Assembly: GCF_003583365.1 (NCBI RefSeq)
Contig: NZ_QXED01000003.1
Coordinates: 372,001-436,000 of the forward strand
Direction: 5' to 3'
Length of the DNA: 64,000 bases
DNA from: Fibrisoma montanum
GTDB lineage: Bacteria > Bacteroidota > Bacteroidia > Cytophagales > Spirosomataceae
Below the pieces are notes generated by a model that worked only from the letters and a program-made list of their open reading frames with translations, searched no databases and was not told where the DNA came from. The position numbers and the translations under genes are program-made. Shown in pieces: positions 1 through 7,866 of the stretch; position 1 is the stretch's first letter, and every line of letters begins with the position of its first letter.

Positions 1-247
1 CGCAGGTATTGGTAAACACGCGCAGGTTGATTTCCACGCAGCAGGGAAAGCGCTCGTGCTGGGTATACAGCCAGCGGTAGTCATCGCCCGAGAGCGTGAC
101 GTTGCCCTGCAGTTTGGTGCGGTAGTAGAGCTCACCCGACTGGCGTTCACTGGCGAATTTCCAGTCGGCCTGACCCGCTTCGACGCGCCGGACCTGGGGC
201 ACGCTGGCGTCGAGCTGGGGCAGGGTGATTTCGACGATTAGTTTCAT
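1..247 (-). CDS. phage tail-region protein, 3' part outside window
   Basis: An open frame begins with ATG at 247 and runs through base 1 without a stop, so only the first 82 residues are seen (start MKLIVEITLP). Its ATG overlaps the TGA of the tape measure gene (ATGA), which is tight translational coupling within the tail operon. The visible part contains a Cys pair (PCCVEI) and looks beta-rich. The position just downstream of the tape measure suggests a distal tail or baseplate component, but I do not recognise the family. The gene continues left of the window. Confidence 0.7.
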   Translation of the reverse strand, partial: MKLIVEITLPQLDASVPQVRRVEAGQADWKFASERQSGELYYRTKLQGNVTLSGDDYRWLYTQHERFPCCVEINLRVFTNTC

Positions 248-3200
248 ACGCGGGGTGGGTCCTGAAGGCTGGTATGGTTGCCGTCAATAACGAGTATCTT
301 GCCGTTAGCCAGTGGCACAATCTGCTTACCGGGTTTGGTGTTGCGTTTGATTTCGGCCAGCTCCCGGCTCATGCCGTCGATGCGACCCTCCAGCCGGCTG
401 AAGTCGTAACCGGCCGGGGTCGTAGCCGTGGCCAGCTGTTTAGTGACCACATCGGGCAGACCGAACCCCCGGGCCATGAGCGCGGCAAACGCCCGCCGGG
501 GATCGTCTTCGTTCAGCGCGTCGAGCACCTCGTGGTACTTCTCCGAACTCTTCGCATTGGTTACCCATTCGCCCCGCTCGACTTCGATATCGGTGCCGTC
601 GATGCGGTGACCACCCCGCTCGTGGGTGCGGCCCGACAGGGGAATCCGGCCCCCTTCGCGAAGTTGAGTAATAGCTTTCGCCCGGGCTTTGACCGATGCG
701 ATCGTGCCGATGATGGTGGCGATGGCCCCGAGCGCGAGAATAATGCCCACGAAGGGAATCTTGCCGTAGGTTTTAAACATCTCCGTGATGGCCACGACGG
801 TGTTGGATACCGTCACGGCGTTGTTGGAGACCTGAGCCGCCAGATCGAGCACCTGCTGGGTAGCCAGGGCTTTGCGCCGTACGGCTTCCTCTTCGGCTTT
901 CTGACGCTTCAGGTCTTCCAGTTCGGCCCGGCGTAGCTTGAGGTTGTTGGCCGCGCCTTCTCTGTCGCGTTCCTCTTCGACGCGGACCTGTTCTTCTTTG
1001 GCCTGAATCTGCTGATCCAGCAACCGGATGCGTTCTTCGCTGGCCTGAATGATGAGCTGGGTCGTTTCCTGCACCACCCGCGATACCTGATCGACGGCCT
1101 GTAAAAAGAGTTCCCGTTCGGTTTCATCTTTGAAGCTCTTACTGATACCCAGCAAATCCCAGATGTCGCGATTCGCCGGGCTCAGCAGTTCAATCTCCTT
1201 ACGCTTATCCTTCAGGGCCTTTACGTACGCTTCCAGGCGCTTAATCTCTGGCGTGTTGGCAATGTTGGCCTGACCTTCCAGCGCTGATATCTGCGACTCA
1301 CCGGAATAGATTTGCGCGTCGAGCGTATCCAGCTCGTTACGTTTGGCAAATTGCGTACCGGTCTGGTCATCCCCTTTCCGGCGAAGCTGAATGTTGGAGA
1401 TGGCAATGGACTCAATGTCGCGCTGACCCCGGATGATCTGATCAAAGACCAGATCGCGCCGTTCGCGGGCCTGTTGTTTCACCAGGGCGGCATACTTGCC
1501 CGCGTTCTTTTCTTCAGCGGCCAAGAGCTTTTCCCACTTTTCATCGAACGCGGCCAGCTCCTCACTGTTACCCAGTTTGACGTAATCCAGCCGGGCGTTC
1601 TGGTACTGGTTGTACATTTCGGCATACTTGCCCGCATTCTGCTCCTCACTGGCTAAGATTTCCGCCCACTTGTTATCAAACAAAGCCAGCTCCTGTTCGG
1701 CCGTTCCGCGCAGGGTGTTCAGCAGTTCCCGCTCCTCACGGATGCGCCGGACCCGAATCTGCCGGTCCGCTTCGACGTCGACGGCATTTCGACGCTGCTC
1801 AAACTGCCGGGCAATGTCCGGCGCGTTCTTTTCAAGCGATACCGACTGATCGGCGACGACCTCACGCTTACCCGTCAGCGGATTGATGCGGGTCTTATTG
1901 GATGCGGCCAGCTGAAGTAACTTTTCAAACTTCACCCGTTCGGCATCGACTTCGGCTTTGTCGAGCCGGGCCTTTTCCAGAATGTAGGCTTCGCCGTCTT
2001 TTTTCAAAGACTCCAGCTTGTCTTTTCCGAACTGCTCCTGCAACTTTTCGTACTCCTTCACGTACTCCTCCTGCGCTCCAAGCAGTTCGCGCTGCTCATC
2101 CTGATAGGCTTTCAGCCGGGCTTTGGCCGCTTTTTTTTCTTCGCTGGTCGGTCCCGTTGTTGGCGTTGGGGCTACTACGGCCGGCTTGCCTTCGGCCCGG
2201 CGAATTTCGCCTTCGAGTCGCTTAATTTCCTCTTCACCAAGCTTTTTATCTAGCTGCTTGAGCCGAATTTTTTCCCGAACCTGCTTGATCTGATCCTGAT
2301 AGCCTTTAACCGTAACCTGGGTTAGTCGAACCTCGCGAATCGCATTTTCGCCCGACAGCGTAGCCAGTTGCTTTTGCAGATCAATCTGCTGTTTGCCCCT
2401 CCGCTCAAGAATATCGACCGTGATTTCAAAATACGATGCGTTTAGATTTTGCTCCTGAGCCTGGGGACTAATCCGGCGACGGCCCGACGCAAAATCCCGC
2501 GCCAGCCGGAGCCGGTCAGCGGCTGATAACTTTTCCAGCTCCACCACCGATTTACCCGATGCCAGGGCCAGATCCTGCAAGGCCTTCGACTGACCCGCAA
2601 TGGAGGCCGTTAACTCATCCTGCACTTTCTTGATCTTTTCCTGACCCAGTGCAATCCGGATTTTCTGCTCATACAGCCCGTTGACCACCCGCAAGCGCTC
2701 AGCCAGCAGATCAGTCGTAACGGCTTCGGCATTGAGCTTACCCAAAAATTCGGGGTACTTCTGGTTTAACTGCTGAATCAAACTCAGCCGGACCTGTTCA
2801 TTGTCATTGGCCAGGGCAATAGCGCCAACCAGTCCGTTTAGTTCCAGTTGCTGTTTACGCAGGTCTTCAGCGGGCGAATTAGTCACCAGATCGGTTAGTA
2901 AACCAAGAAACTCACCACCGACCTGAAGCGCTACCCGGAAGGCACCACCTAAACCCGAATTACCCAGCCCTACCGACAGCCGGTCCACCTGATCTGAAAA
3001 GTTCGACATCTGGCCTTCGAGGGTTTTACTTACGGCCGCCGTACTTCCGGCTACCCCGTTGAGTTGCCCAAATTTTAGAATCGCTTCCGTTATATCCTCG
3101 CTGGTTGCTTTGACCGTCTGGGAGGTTCCCTTAAAGGCCAGCGTTACCTGATCGCCGGATTTACTAGCCCGGATGCCAAACTCTTTCAGCCGCTCAAATT

Positions 3201-3972
3201 CCCCGCTCTGCGCGTCCAGAATAGCCTCCGTAAGCTGATCAATACCCTTGCCCTGCGATGCAGCTAAATCCCCGATATTGATGAGCTGTTCTTTAGTGGG
3301 TACCAGACCCCGGTTAGCCAGCTTTACGAACGCTTCGGTTACTTCATCGACCTGGGAGGGTGAATTGGCCGCGTAGTCGGCAATGAGCCTAAGATTTTCC
3401 TGCGCTACTGACCGGCTACCGAGCGCGTTGGTCAGCACCGCTTCGTACTTCTCAAACTTACCCGTCGTGTTGACAATGGCCGTACCTGCGGCCAGTATGC
3501 GGTCAACCGCGAACGCCCCAATTACGTAGTCTTTGAGCTTACTGAAGATGTCACCGGCCCCGCTGGTGGACTTCTTTACTTTTTCAACGCCGTCGGAGGC
3601 TTCACCCAAAGCCGTTTTGATTTCGTTGATCCGGTTTCGGGTCGCCGTCAGATCGCGCTGCAACTCCTGATAGCGACCGGCGGCAATGAACTCATTCCGG
3701 CGCTTGTTGAGGGCTTCGTATTCGTTTTCGAGCCGGGCCACCTCGCGCCGGAATGATTCCTGCGTCGCTTCAATTTGCTGATACACCCGTACCTGCTGTC
3801 CGAGCGCCTGATTGTACCCCTGTTGCTGTTTTGTGAAATTGGCAATGGGGTTCTTTTGGGAAAGCGACTGAAGCCGATCATCGAACGATGCCAACTCGCT
3901 ACCCGCTTTTTCTAGATTGGCCAGCAGGTCGGAAATGTCAAGATTGTACTTGGAGGTGATTTCCTGCGTCAT
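244..3972 (-). CDS. phage tail tape measure protein
   Basis: 1242 residues, the longest product of the tail module, placed right behind the tail chaperone genes as expected for a tape measure. The tape measure sets tail length and is ejected during DNA entry. Order: N-terminal coiled coil (about 1-150); a conserved tape-measure domain (about 155-360) with the SPSQVDEVTEAFVKLANRG type segment; long Glu/Lys/Gln-rich coiled coils; a hydrophobic segment near residues 1070-1095 (IPFVGIILALGAIATIIG); and a polar tail with GGHRIDGTDIEVERGEWV. Around the middle there is a near-duplicate of about 40 residues (ALFDNKWAEILASEEQNAGK, then AAFDEKWEKLLAAEEKNAGK), as expected if the ruler grows by internal duplication. 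ATG start; the stop overlaps the next gene. Confidence 0.92.
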   Translation of the reverse strand: MTQEITSKYNLDISDLLANLEKAGSELASFDDRLQSLSQKNPIANFTKQQQGYNQALGQQVRVYQQIEATQESFRREVARLENEYEALNKRRNEFIAAGRYQELQRDLTATRNRINEIKTALGEASDGVEKVKKSTSGAGDIFSKLKDYVIGAFAVDRILAAGTAIVNTTGKFEKYEAVLTNALGSRSVAQENLRLIADYAANSPSQVDEVTEAFVKLANRGLVPTKEQLINIGDLAASQGKGIDQLTEAILDAQSGEFERLKEFGIRASKSGDQVTLAFKGTSQTVKATSEDITEAILKFGQLNGVAGSTAAVSKTLEGQMSNFSDQVDRLSVGLGNSGLGGAFRVALQVGGEFLGLLTDLVTNSPAEDLRKQQLELNGLVGAIALANDNEQVRLSLIQQLNQKYPEFLGKLNAEAVTTDLLAERLRVVNGLYEQKIRIALGQEKIKKVQDELTASIAGQSKALQDLALASGKSVVELEKLSAADRLRLARDFASGRRRISPQAQEQNLNASYFEITVDILERRGKQQIDLQKQLATLSGENAIREVRLTQVTVKGYQDQIKQVREKIRLKQLDKKLGEEEIKRLEGEIRRAEGKPAVVAPTPTTGPTSEEKKAAKARLKAYQDEQRELLGAQEEYVKEYEKLQEQFGKDKLESLKKDGEAYILEKARLDKAEVDAERVKFEKLLQLAASNKTRINPLTGKREVVADQSVSLEKNAPDIARQFEQRRNAVDVEADRQIRVRRIREERELLNTLRGTAEQELALFDNKWAEILASEEQNAGKYAEMYNQYQNARLDYVKLGNSEELAAFDEKWEKLLAAEEKNAGKYAALVKQQARERRDLVFDQIIRGQRDIESIAISNIQLRRKGDDQTGTQFAKRNELDTLDAQIYSGESQISALEGQANIANTPEIKRLEAYVKALKDKRKEIELLSPANRDIWDLLGISKSFKDETERELFLQAVDQVSRVVQETTQLIIQASEERIRLLDQQIQAKEEQVRVEEERDREGAANNLKLRRAELEDLKRQKAEEEAVRRKALATQQVLDLAAQVSNNAVTVSNTVVAITEMFKTYGKIPFVGIILALGAIATIIGTIASVKARAKAITQLREGGRIPLSGRTHERGGHRIDGTDIEVERGEWVTNAKSSEKYHEVLDALNEDDPRRAFAALMARGFGLPDVVTKQLATATTPAGYDFSRLEGRIDGMSRELAEIKRNTKPGKQIVPLANGKILVIDGNHTSLQDPPRV

Positions 3973-3974
3973 GG

Positions 3975-4280
3975 CTACGTTGTGTAAGCGGTTAAGTCTT
4001 CCCGTTTATCAGAAACGGCTCCCTTGCCCGTAACGGAACCTATTCGGTACCGGAAGCGGGGCGATTTAAACAGATAGTCGCAGTCTACACTGAACGTAGA
4101 CCTCTGGCCCGGTTTAAGGTCTATCCGAAACTGCTCGGTTTTACCCAGAAGCGCCAGTCGTTTGGCATAGACCCGAACCAACATCATTCCCTGCAAGGGT
4201 TGACCGACCGGTGCTTGTATGGCGAAAAAGTAGCGAAACAGGCCCGGCTGGACTTTCTTAACAATTAGGCTATCTATCAT
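3975..4280 (-). CDS. hypothetical phage tail-module protein
   Basis: 101 residues between the chaperone pair and the tape measure, ending 2 bases before the tape measure ATG. The sequence is soluble and beta-rich, with many Arg/Lys residues (GQRSTFSVDCDYLFKSPRFRYRIG). No signal peptide or membrane segment. Spacing and strand put it in the tail operon. I do not recognise the family. A small tail-tube-associated or chaperone-like role is possible but only inferred from position. Confidence 0.7.
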   Translation of the reverse strand: MIDSLIVKKVQPGLFRYFFAIQAPVGQPLQGMMLVRVYAKRLALLGKTEQFRIDLKPGQRSTFSVDCDYLFKSPRFRYRIGSVTGKGAVSDKREDLTAYTT

Positions 4281-4285
4281 TTTCG

Positions 4286-4609
4286 TTAATGCTTTGAGTA
4301 GGCTGAGGCTAGATGATCTTGCCGTTCCACCCAGGCACTGTATAAATGCCAGAATTCAATAGTATCTATTCGCTTCAGTTCAGCTACGCCTTCCGCTCTA
4401 CCTTCCGCCATTGATAGTAACAGCTTCGACCAGTACGCATCACGATCAACTACTTGCTTTCGAACGGTAATGGGCTTGGCGTTTGCAGGGTCATGTCGAC
4501 TGTTGGTACGGCTGAAATACTTTGGATGAGTGATTTCCAGGATTCGGCGGTAATCTGTAGGTAGCTTAACGCCAAGTGACTGAAAAAAAAAGCGCTGATA
4601 CCGCTCCAA
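4286..4609 (-). CDS. tail assembly chaperone C-terminal extension (reached by -1 frameshift)
   Basis: This 107-codon frame overlaps the 3' part of the preceding chaperone frame (4450-4986) by 160 bases and lies in its -1 frame. Both frames read a run of nine T on the minus strand (4591-4583), as AFFF in one and RFFF in the other. In many long-tailed phages the gene pair just before the tape measure makes a short chaperone and a frameshifted longer form (lambda G/GT). The extension past the slip site is about 100 residues, helical and charged, with EFWHLYSAWVERQ near the end. Probably not translated alone: its only ATG lies inside the partner frame just upstream of the slip site. A sequencing error in the homopolymer is the main alternative. 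Confidence 0.72.
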   Translation of the reverse strand: MERYQRFFFQSLGVKLPTDYRRILEITHPKYFSRTNSRHDPANAKPITVRKQVVDRDAYWSKLLLSMAEGRAEGVAELKRIDTIEFWHLYSAWVERQDHLASAYSKH

Positions 4610-4986
4610 TCGGCTATTTTCTGCTTACCCAGTTCAAGGCTGTATGACTTGCGGTCTTCATCTTCGCGGTTAATAAACAACGTGCAGATGTAGTACAAAG
4701 GAGCCGCCTTGATCGACATGTCAGCCGCTGCTTTGATGATGTTATCGACAATAATGGCCGCATCAGCCAACTTGCCGTCATTAAGCGCATCGTGAACACG
4801 GCGCATGTCGGCTACCAGCACTGTCGACTGTCGACCGAGTGTAGCGTACAAACCGAACTTCTCAAGCCAACCATCACGCTCTACCGACAATCGACCTTCC
4901 CGTTCAACATAATACGTATGCCCGTTGGCAACAAACGATGATGCTGAGGGGTCCAATTCGACCGGATACAAATCAGGGTTAGTCAT
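4450..4986 (-). CDS. phage tail assembly chaperone, short form
   Basis: 178 residues; starts MTNPDLYPVELDPSASSF. Helical and acidic, with segments such as HDALNDGKLADAAIIVDNII. It lies two genes before the tape measure, where siphophages keep the G/GT-type chaperone that coats the tape measure during tail assembly. Termination in this frame adds about 44 residues after the T run; a slip replaces them with about 100 other residues. The start overlaps the preceding membrane protein gene by 4 bases (ATGA). Chaperone identity rests on gene order and the frameshift layout, not on a recognised domain. Confidence 0.75.
   Translation of the reverse strand: MTNPDLYPVELDPSASSFVANGHTYYVEREGRLSVERDGWLEKFGLYATLGRQSTVLVADMRRVHDALNDGKLADAAIIVDNIIKAAADMSIKAAPLYYICTLFINREDEDRKSYSLELGKQKIADWSGISAFFFSHLALSYLQITAESWKSLIQSISAVPTVDMTLQTPSPLPFESK
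4583..4591 (-). other. candidate -1 ribosomal frameshift slippery site
   Basis: Nine consecutive T on the minus strand. Read in the frame of the upstream gene the codons are GCT TTT TTT TTC, which contains the classic X-XXY-YYZ heptamer T TTT TTT. A one-base backward slip moves ribosomes into the frame of 4286-4609. The frame arithmetic was checked: codon first bases are 0 mod 3 in the upstream frame and 1 mod 3 in the extension, which is exactly -1 on this strand. Confidence 0.7.
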
Positions 4987-5375
4987 AGGGGAAACAGCTT
5001 AGCGCGAACACTGGAAAACAACCCGCCAAACCAGACCGCACAACCGGCCGTCAGCAGGGACAGGATAAGATTTACGTGCGTAAAATACCAGTAATACACG
5101 TAGAGCGAAACCCAGAAGCCCATCTGCCCGGCTACGCAGTACACGCAGGTCAGCAGGGGTTTGAGGATGGTTTCCACCCGGCTAACGCGCCGTTGCAGTT
5201 TGTCGGGATTGTCCACAACCGGGCTTACGTAGCGGTCACCCAGCCAGTACAAGAGCCGTGCCCACGGTGCCAGCAGATTGCCCGGCTGGGTCAGGATGTT
5301 TACGTAGCTGTCGGCCAGCAAACCACAGCTAACACTCAGCAGGAGTGAGATAAGTAAGAGTGTCGAGACAGTCAT
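4983..5375 (-). CDS. membrane protein with CxxC, phage tail module
   Basis: 130 residues with an N-terminal hydrophobic stretch (LLLISLLLSVSCGLLADS), a central TCVYCVAGQMGFW segment carrying a CxxC, and a C-terminal membrane segment (ILSLLTAGCAVWFGGLFSS). The layout resembles small inner-membrane proteins of the DUF1360 kind, which have a conserved Cys pair, but that link is tentative. Sitting between a tail gene (overlap at 5329-5375) and the chaperone (4-base overlap) is unusual for a membrane protein. A role in lysis timing or infection exclusion is possible but not shown. Confidence 0.7.
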   Translation of the reverse strand: MTVSTLLLISLLLSVSCGLLADSYVNILTQPGNLLAPWARLLYWLGDRYVSPVVDNPDKLQRRVSRVETILKPLLTCVYCVAGQMGFWVSLYVYYWYFTHVNLILSLLTAGCAVWFGGLFSSVRAKLFPL

Positions 5376-5955
5376 GTTGGAGGGTGTATGTAACGGTTAA
5401 ATCGATACCAAAGGCGAAGTAGGGCGGAAACAAAAACTGCGAACGCGTCTGTTCGTAGGTGTAGCGGGCAAACAGGTTGGTGTTGCTATCGGGTACGCCG
5501 GTGATGGTGACCGACAGGTTCTGAATGGGACCCCGGCCCGATTCTTTGGCCGTACGCAGGGTATTGCCGATGGCGTTCATGATCATGGCCGGTATGGCCG
5601 CTTTGGGCGAATCTCCGGCTTCAAACAGGGCGCTGTTCCCCCAGGCCACCAAACGCAGCGTTGACTGCCATTTGGCCCGGCCGTCAACGCTGCGGGCATT
5701 CCCATCTTCAAAGTAAACAATCAGCCGCTCCGACTGATCGGGCACCAGGTCAGGGTACTGCCTGCCGGATGTCGTACAGGTCGATGGCTCCGATTCCAGA
5801 CTGATCGGAAAGCGGTGCACCCGACGGTCGGCCCCGTTCTTATCTTTACTGAACCGATCCGTTTCCAGCACCTTGACCAGCCCCGCCAGCCGTGAGATGA
5901 ACGGCAGCGCCCGCAGGCTTTCGGCCAGGTAGTAGGCGATGAGTAGGTTGATCAT
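5329..5955 (-). CDS. hypothetical phage tail protein (terminator or tube candidate)
   Basis: 208 residues, starting MINLLIAYYLAESLRALPF. The middle is rich in beta-forming residues (KWQSTLRLVAWGNSALFEAG; IQNLSVTITGVPDSNTNLF), and the end repeats short beta motifs (GIDLTVTYTLQHDC). It stands after the head-tail morphogenesis gene and before the chaperone pair, where siphophages encode the tail terminator and major tail tube. No other obvious tube protein is seen in the tail run, so this is the best candidate for one of these. Family not recognised. The 3' end overlaps the next gene by 47 bases. Confidence 0.65.
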   Translation of the reverse strand: MINLLIAYYLAESLRALPFISRLAGLVKVLETDRFSKDKNGADRRVHRFPISLESEPSTCTTSGRQYPDLVPDQSERLIVYFEDGNARSVDGRAKWQSTLRLVAWGNSALFEAGDSPKAAIPAMIMNAIGNTLRTAKESGRGPIQNLSVTITGVPDSNTNLFARYTYEQTRSQFLFPPYFAFGIDLTVTYTLQHDCLDTLTYLTPAEC

Positions 5956-5975
5956 AGAAAATACTGGCTAACTTA

Positions 5976-6056
5976 GTTTGTGATTTTACAAATCAAACCC
6001 AATAATTTGCCTTCATTGTCTCAGAATACACTTTTCTGATTTGTAATTTTACAAAT
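5976..6056. repeat. twin near-palindromes in intergenic gap
   Basis: Two copies of an AT-rich palindrome of 18-19 bases, about 62 bases apart. The right copy, ATTTGTAATTTTACAAAT (6039-6056), has perfect 8-base arms around TT. The left copy (5976-5994, GTTTGTGATTTTACAAATC) has one mismatch. The right copy covers the stop codon of the upstream gene. Such spaced palindromes usually bind a dimeric regulator; no TAnnTTTG box was found between them. Confidence 0.6.
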
Positions 6057-6585
6057 ACTGGTTTACAAGGTCGGTCACATCACCCGCGGCATCGGCTTGA
6101 ATCTGCTCAACTTCCGGTGCCGTGAGCTTCAGAAAATTGCCGTAGCGTTTCAGATTCCCCAGCAGCACAGCCTGGGCATCCCGGTCGGAAGCTCCCGTCA
6201 AAACCGAATACCGGTAGCCGTTTCGCTCCTGACTGATCACCTGCAGCGAGCTCCACATCCGACCCGAGTAGAACAGATTCACGTTACCACCCGAGCGGCC
6301 CTGCGCCTGACGAAGACCGCCCCAGGTGCCTTTCTTGGCCGGCTTCGACGGTGCCGTGTAGGCCCTGCCCCCGGCGTTGAGTTCCTTACCCCGAAACGAA
6401 GACCGGTAGACCTCCGTATCCGAGTAGGCCGCAAACGAGCCGTCGACCGATATGCCGTCCCGGATCGAGCGCTCCTTGACCAGGGTAAGCCCTGTTTGCC
6501 CCATGCGAAGGGCAATGGTAGGCGCTTCGGCTTCCAGCGCCCGGATCATGCTGGCAATCTTGGTCTGGTATTCGCTCGTGCTCAT
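6049..6585 (-). CDS. phage virion morphogenesis / head-tail completion protein
   Basis: 178 residues. The end resembles Mu gpG / HK97 gp10-like head completion proteins: helical N-terminus (IASMIRALEAEAPTIALRM), a basic Gly-rich middle, a FYSGRMWSSLQVIS segment, and a C-terminal DAQAVLLGNLKRYGNFLKLT segment typical of the 'virion morphogenesis' family. These proteins act at the connector between head and tail. It follows the 335-residue gene by 6 bases. Recognition is by overall look, so the family call is moderate. Confidence 0.68.
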   Translation of the reverse strand: MSTSEYQTKIASMIRALEAEAPTIALRMGQTGLTLVKERSIRDGISVDGSFAAYSDTEVYRSSFRGKELNAGGRAYTAPSKPAKKGTWGGLRQAQGRSGGNVNLFYSGRMWSSLQVISQERNGYRYSVLTGASDRDAQAVLLGNLKRYGNFLKLTAPEVEQIQADAAGDVTDLVNQYL

Positions 6586-6591
6586 GGCTAT

Positions 6592-7599
6592 CTACCGAAA
6601 CAATCCACCCCGGCGCCCCCAGCTGGGACCCGCCTGAAAACAACAATCGCTGGCATCGATCTGGAGCTTGACGACCTCCGCTTTCAGCCAGCCCAGCCGG
6701 TCGAGATACTCCTGCCGGCAGCGCCCACTGGCCCCCGCCAGATCGCTCGTGGACAGGACCGAATCCCGGTCGATCTCCCCCGTGGCGGGCGTAAGCAGCA
6801 ACCGATATGCCGTCTGATAGGCCAGCATGTAGCCGATCACCAGCTGGGTCCGGTCATCCATCACCAGCTTTTCCAGCAGAGGATCGTACTCGCAGCTGGA
6901 GGTGAGCGACACCAGAAACCCGCTGGCCTTACCCGTGCAGCAGGAAGAGATCAGCGCCTGCAAATGGGCCATGTTCCCCCCGCAGCCGCAGCTCAGCAGA
7001 TTATCCGCGTAACGGACGCCATCGGGCAGCGTAGCTCTGAGCGCGTAGTGACCCCCGTCCATCGGCACCCGCCAGGGTGCGCCCACCGGATGGTGGGTTT
7101 TCGACTGGGCGGCTACGTCCACCGTGACGCTTTTCAGGGGCGCACCGATCACGTTGCCGTCCGCATCCTCGCGGTAGAGCGCAATCACCTGACCCTCGAC
7201 GGCCTGATTCAGCAAGAGCCCCACCGAGCTGATCACCACCCAGCCGCCCCTACGGTAGCCAGTCACGAACGGCAGTCGGGCCAGCTCCGTATTCGTCGGC
7301 GCAAAGTGGGTGTAACTCTTGTTGCCCATCACGCCCGAATACGTGGGCCGCGCTGGAAAGCTCGCCGGTAGGAACGCCTTCAGGTCGGTGTTCAGATCGA
7401 GCGACGCCCCCAGCCGGGCCGCCAGCAGCGCTTCCCAGAAGCCCGGTCCGGCCAGCCGTTTCAGGGGCAGATCAGCCACGTCCGATACGTACACGCCCGA
7501 CAGCGAATCCGAGTACGACGGGTCCATGACGGGCGGTTCGGGGAAACAGGCCAGGTCGGTTTCGGGCCGAACCAGGCCGAGGTACGGGGTTAAGTCCAT
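6592..7599 (-). CDS. Cys-rich phage structural protein, unknown
   Basis: 335 residues. The N-terminal half is loop-rich (MDLTPYLGLVRPETDLACFP), the middle beta-rich (GGWVVISSVGLLLNQAVEGQ). The C-terminal half has a cluster of Cys residues (LLSCGCGGNM, SSCCTGKAS, SSCEYDP, SDCCFQ), which could bind metal or form cross-links. Placed between the small membrane protein and the morphogenesis gene, it is probably a connector or neck component. Family not recognised. Confidence 0.62.
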   Translation of the reverse strand: MDLTPYLGLVRPETDLACFPEPPVMDPSYSDSLSGVYVSDVADLPLKRLAGPGFWEALLAARLGASLDLNTDLKAFLPASFPARPTYSGVMGNKSYTHFAPTNTELARLPFVTGYRRGGWVVISSVGLLLNQAVEGQVIALYREDADGNVIGAPLKSVTVDVAAQSKTHHPVGAPWRVPMDGGHYALRATLPDGVRYADNLLSCGCGGNMAHLQALISSCCTGKASGFLVSLTSSCEYDPLLEKLVMDDRTQLVIGYMLAYQTAYRLLLTPATGEIDRDSVLSTSDLAGASGRCRQEYLDRLGWLKAEVVKLQIDASDCCFQAGPSWGRRGGLFR

Positions 7600-7620
7600 G
7601 GCTGCAATATACGATTTACA

Positions 7621-7635
7621 CGCGTATTATACGCG
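7621..7635. repeat. 15-bp perfect palindrome at gene end
   Basis: CGCGTATTATACGCG is a perfect palindrome around a central base; it covers the stop codon region of the 76-residue membrane gene. Its 11-bp core (CGTATAATACG on the minus strand) recurs exactly inside another palindrome at 31486-31498. Confidence 0.6.
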
Positions 7636-7857
7636 CTCTGTTGGTGTTTCAGCCGGTGGTGTTGTCTCCCGGATCGGCTCGGAGCGTTCCAGAAACTTCT
7701 TGCACATGGCGTACAGCACCAGAAACGTGACGCCCATGTACGTGTGCTCATTCCAGCTGTAGCCGGCCAGTACCAGAATGCCCGCCGTCAGCACGTCGAC
7801 CAGCACGTACCAGCGGGCGGCTACGCGGATCAGTTTGAGGTTGGATTGGGGTTCCAT
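7627..7857 (-). CDS. small two-segment membrane protein (holin-like candidate)
   Basis: 76 residues with two hydrophobic stretches (WYVLVDVLTAGILVLAGYSW and YMGVTFLVLYAMCKKFL), a short loop, and a charged Pro/Glu-rich tail (SEPIRETTPPAETPTERV). Size and topology fit a class II-type holin, but many phage small membrane proteins look like this and no endolysin is adjacent. It is 10 bases from the adhesin gene upstream. The call is by shape only. Confidence 0.55.
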   Translation of the reverse strand: MEPQSNLKLIRVAARWYVLVDVLTAGILVLAGYSWNEHTYMGVTFLVLYAMCKKFLERSEPIRETTPPAETPTERV

Positions 7858-7866
7858 GGGTGGGAT

